Assembly (NCBI GenBank): GCA_051866595.1
Contig: JBJDXI010000148.1
Span: forward strand, 1-7,712
Direction: 5' to 3'
Source of the DNA: UBA7702 sp051866595
GTDB lineage: Bacteria; Bacillota; Dehalobacteriia; UBA7702
Length of the DNA: 7,712 nucleotides
In this document: piece after piece, positions 5,884-7,712 of the stretch
Layout: every line of letters starts with the position of its first letter
Numbering within the stretch: position 1 is the stretch's first letter
Program-made: the position numbers and the translations under genes
Notes under the pieces: model-generated
Databases searched by the model: none
What the model was told of the DNA's origin: nothing
Seen by the model: the letters and a program-made list of their open reading frames with translations, nothing else

Positions 5884-7712
5884 ATGGCAGGAGAATTGAA
5901 ATCGGTTTACGACCCCAAAGAGGTCGAGGAAAAATGGTATAAAATCTGGGAGGAAAAGAAGTACTTTCACGCCGATGTGAACGATGAAAGAGAGTCGTTC
6001 TGCATCGTTATTCCGCCCCCCAATGTAACCGGTCAGCTCCATATGGGCCACGCCCTCGACGAAACTCTTCAGGACATCCTCGTTCGCTATAAAAGAATGG
6101 CCGGCTTCAACACACTGTGGGTTCCCGGCACCGACCACGCCGGCATCGCTACCCAGGCCAAAGTTGAGGAACAGCTGCGTAAAGACGGCACTTCCAAAGA
6201 GGAAATCGGCCGTGAGGAATTTCTGAAACACGCCTGGGCCTGGAAAGATAAGTACCATGACCGCATCGTGACCCAGCTTCGGGGTCTCGGCGTTTCCTGC
6301 GACTGGGAAAGAGAACGCTTCACTATGGATGAAGGTCTTTCCCGGGCCGTCCGTGAAGCCTTTGTGACTTTCTACGAAAAAGAATTGATCTATCGTGATA
6401 AATATATCGTCAACTGGTGCCCGAAATGCCATACGACGATTTCCGATATTGAAGTGGAACACGAGGAAGAAGAAGGGCGTCTCTGGGAAATCAAGTACCG
6501 TATCAAAGATACCGATGAGTTTATGACCGTTGCCACGACCCGTCCGGAAACGATGTTCGGCGATACGGCCCTCGCCGTCAATCCCGAGGATGACCGTTAC
6601 CGTGACTATGTGGGCAAAACCGTGCTGATGCCTATTACCGGCAAGGAAATCCCCATTATCGCTGATGAATATGTGGATCAGTCCTTCGGTACCGGCGTTG
6701 TGAAAATTACGCCTTTCCATGACCCCAACGACTTTGAAGTGGGTCTCCGTCATAACCTTCCGCAGGTGGAAGTGATCGACCTCGACGCCAAAATGACCGA
6801 CGCCTGCGGCAAATACGCCGGTATGGATCGTTATGAATGTCGTAAAGCCATGCTGGAAGAACTGAAAGAACTGGGTCTCGGCGGCAAAGAAGAAGTGCAT
6901 GTTCATGCCGTCGGCCATTGCTACCGCTGCGGCACCACCGTGGAACCTCTTATCTCCAAACAGTGGTTCCTCAAAATGGAACCCCTGGCCAAACCGGCCA
7001 TCGAAGCCGTGAAAAACGGCGATACATCCTTTGTGCCTTCCCGCTTTGATAAAGTCTATCTCGGCTGGATGGAAAATATCCGTGACTGGTGTATTTCCCG
7101 TCAGCTCTGGTGGGGCCATCGGATCCCCGTCTGGTACTGCGACGACTGCGGCGCGGAAATCTGCGTCCGGGAAGATCCCACGGTCTGCCCGAAATGCGGT
7201 TCGGCCCATATCCATCAGGATGAGGATGTGCTGGATACCTGGTTCTCCTCGGCCATGTGGCCCTATTCCACACTGGGCTGGCCCGATCAGACCCCGGATA
7301 TGGAAAAATACTTCCCCAACTCCGTGCTGGTGACCGGCTGGGACATCATCTTCTTCTGGGTGGCCCGGATGATCTTCTCCTCCCTGTTCCATACCGGGAA
7401 AACGCCGTTTAAGGATGTTCTGATCCACGGTCTCGTCCTCGACGCTCAGGGACGCAAGATGAGCAAATCTTTGGGCAACGGCATTGACCCGCTGGAAAAA
7501 ATCGACAGCCACGGCGCCGACTCCCTCCGCTTTATGCTGGTGACCGGGAACACTCCCGGGAACAACCTGCGCTTCCGTGACGAAAGACTGGACGGCGCAA
7601 GAAACTTTGCCAATAAGATCTGGAACGCCAGCCGCTTTGTGCTGATGAATCTGGAAGGCTACGAAGACGGTATGTGGAACGATGAAGAACTCAGCCTCCA
7701 CGACCGCTGGAT
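5884..7712 (+). CDS. valS: Valine--tRNA ligase (3' partial)
   Basis: Class I aminoacyl-tRNA synthetase (EC 6.1.1.9) that charges tRNA-Val and hydrolyses mischarged Thr-tRNA-Val. The frame is open to the window edge: 609 codons are present of the roughly 880 usual, so the end of the anticodon-binding domain and the C-terminal coiled coil are missing. Order of motifs: PPPNVTGQLHMGHAL with the HIGH signature as HMGH (53-56), NWCPKCHTTISDIEVEH, the CP1 editing domain containing TTRPET (218-223) and GTGVVKITPFHDPND, the WWGHRIPVWYC segment, a Cys4 zinc-ribbon-like insert (CDDC...CPKC, about residues 420-438), LDTWFSS, and KMSKS (525-529). AAAGGAGG at 5868-5875 is 8 bases before the ATG. It has its own promoter and is divergent from the small membrane gene. 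Confidence 0.97.
   Translation, partial: MAGELKSVYDPKEVEEKWYKIWEEKKYFHADVNDERESFCIVIPPPNVTGQLHMGHALDETLQDILVRYKRMAGFNTLWVPGTDHAGIATQAKVEEQLRKDGTSKEEIGREEFLKHAWAWKDKYHDRIVTQLRGLGVSCDWERERFTMDEGLSRAVREAFVTFYEKELIYRDKYIVNWCPKCHTTISDIEVEHEEEEGRLWEIKYRIKDTDEFMTVATTRPETMFGDTALAVNPEDDRYRDYVGKTVLMPITGKEIPIIADEYVDQSFGTGVVKITPFHDPNDFEVGLRHNLPQVEVIDLDAKMTDACGKYAGMDRYECRKAMLEELKELGLGGKEEVHVHAVGHCYRCGTTVEPLISKQWFLKMEPLAKPAIEAVKNGDTSFVPSRFDKVYLGWMENIRDWCISRQLWWGHRIPVWYCDDCGAEICVREDPTVCPKCGSAHIHQDEDVLDTWFSSAMWPYSTLGWPDQTPDMEKYFPNSVLVTGWDIIFFWVARMIFSSLFHTGKTPFKDVLIHGLVLDAQGRKMSKSLGNGIDPLEKIDSHGADSLRFMLVTGNTPGNNLRFRDERLDGARNFANKIWNASRFVLMNLEGYEDGMWNDEELSLHDRW

Noticed and set aside
5878..7701. Long minus-strand open frame of about 600 codons opposite valS
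   Set aside because: It is the antisense shadow of valS: the + strand encodes all ValRS motifs in order. The antisense translation is rich in His/Phe/Gly as expected from complementing such a gene, with no ribosome site or family motif.
1..7712. Mobile element, CRISPR array, tRNA/rRNA gene, or defence system
   Set aside because: I saw no transposase, integrase, regularly spaced direct repeats, tRNA-like cloverleaf or terminal inverted repeats. All coding space is explained by housekeeping genes and three small accessory genes.

Overview
The window looks like a conserved housekeeping segment of a low-to-medium GC Bacillota (Firmicutes) chromosome. The chain clpX, lon, ysxC/engB, valS on the + strand is the proteostasis/ribosome-biogenesis neighbourhood known from this phylum (Bacillus has clpX-lonB-lonA-ysxC). 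Purine-rich AAGGAG-type ribosome binding sites, TATAAT-type -10 boxes and the protein sequences fit. The roughly balanced base composition and the direct lon-ysxC-valS order suggest a Negativicutes member (Dialister/Megasphaera/Acidaminococcus-like), but that is inference and I would not name a genus.

Layout from left to right. Positions 1-966 carry the AAA+ part of clpX, whose first ~100 codons lie outside the window. A perfect 16-bp hairpin (975-1009) then serves as a bidirectional terminator. Two minus-strand genes follow: a VTT/TVP38-type membrane protein (1053-1778) and, upstream of it, a 69-residue Cro/CI-type regulator (1878-2087). A compact divergent control region (2088-2262) contains a good promoter for the regulator, tandem TGTGA-type palindromes over that promoter, and an extended -10 promoter for lon. 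LonA (2263-4710) overlaps ysxC (4707-5288) by ATGA. A second hairpin (5303-5326) sits exactly between the convergent stop codons of ysxC and an unrecognised minus-strand four-helix membrane protein (5328-5705). Another divergent region (5706-5883) holds back-to-back promoters, and valS (5884 to the window end) runs off the right edge.

How it works together. ClpX unfolds substrates for ClpP, Lon degrades damaged and regulatory proteins, YsxC assists 50S assembly, and ValRS charges tRNA-Val: all are protein-quality or translation functions. The two minus-strand units break this collinear run into separately transcribed pieces, each bounded by a convergent hairpin on one side and a divergent promoter region on the other. 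The most interesting point is the regulator/lon divergent region, where a small HTH protein appears to control itself and may influence lon. I found no mobile element, CRISPR array, RNA gene, riboswitch or T-box, and no convincing new multi-gene system.
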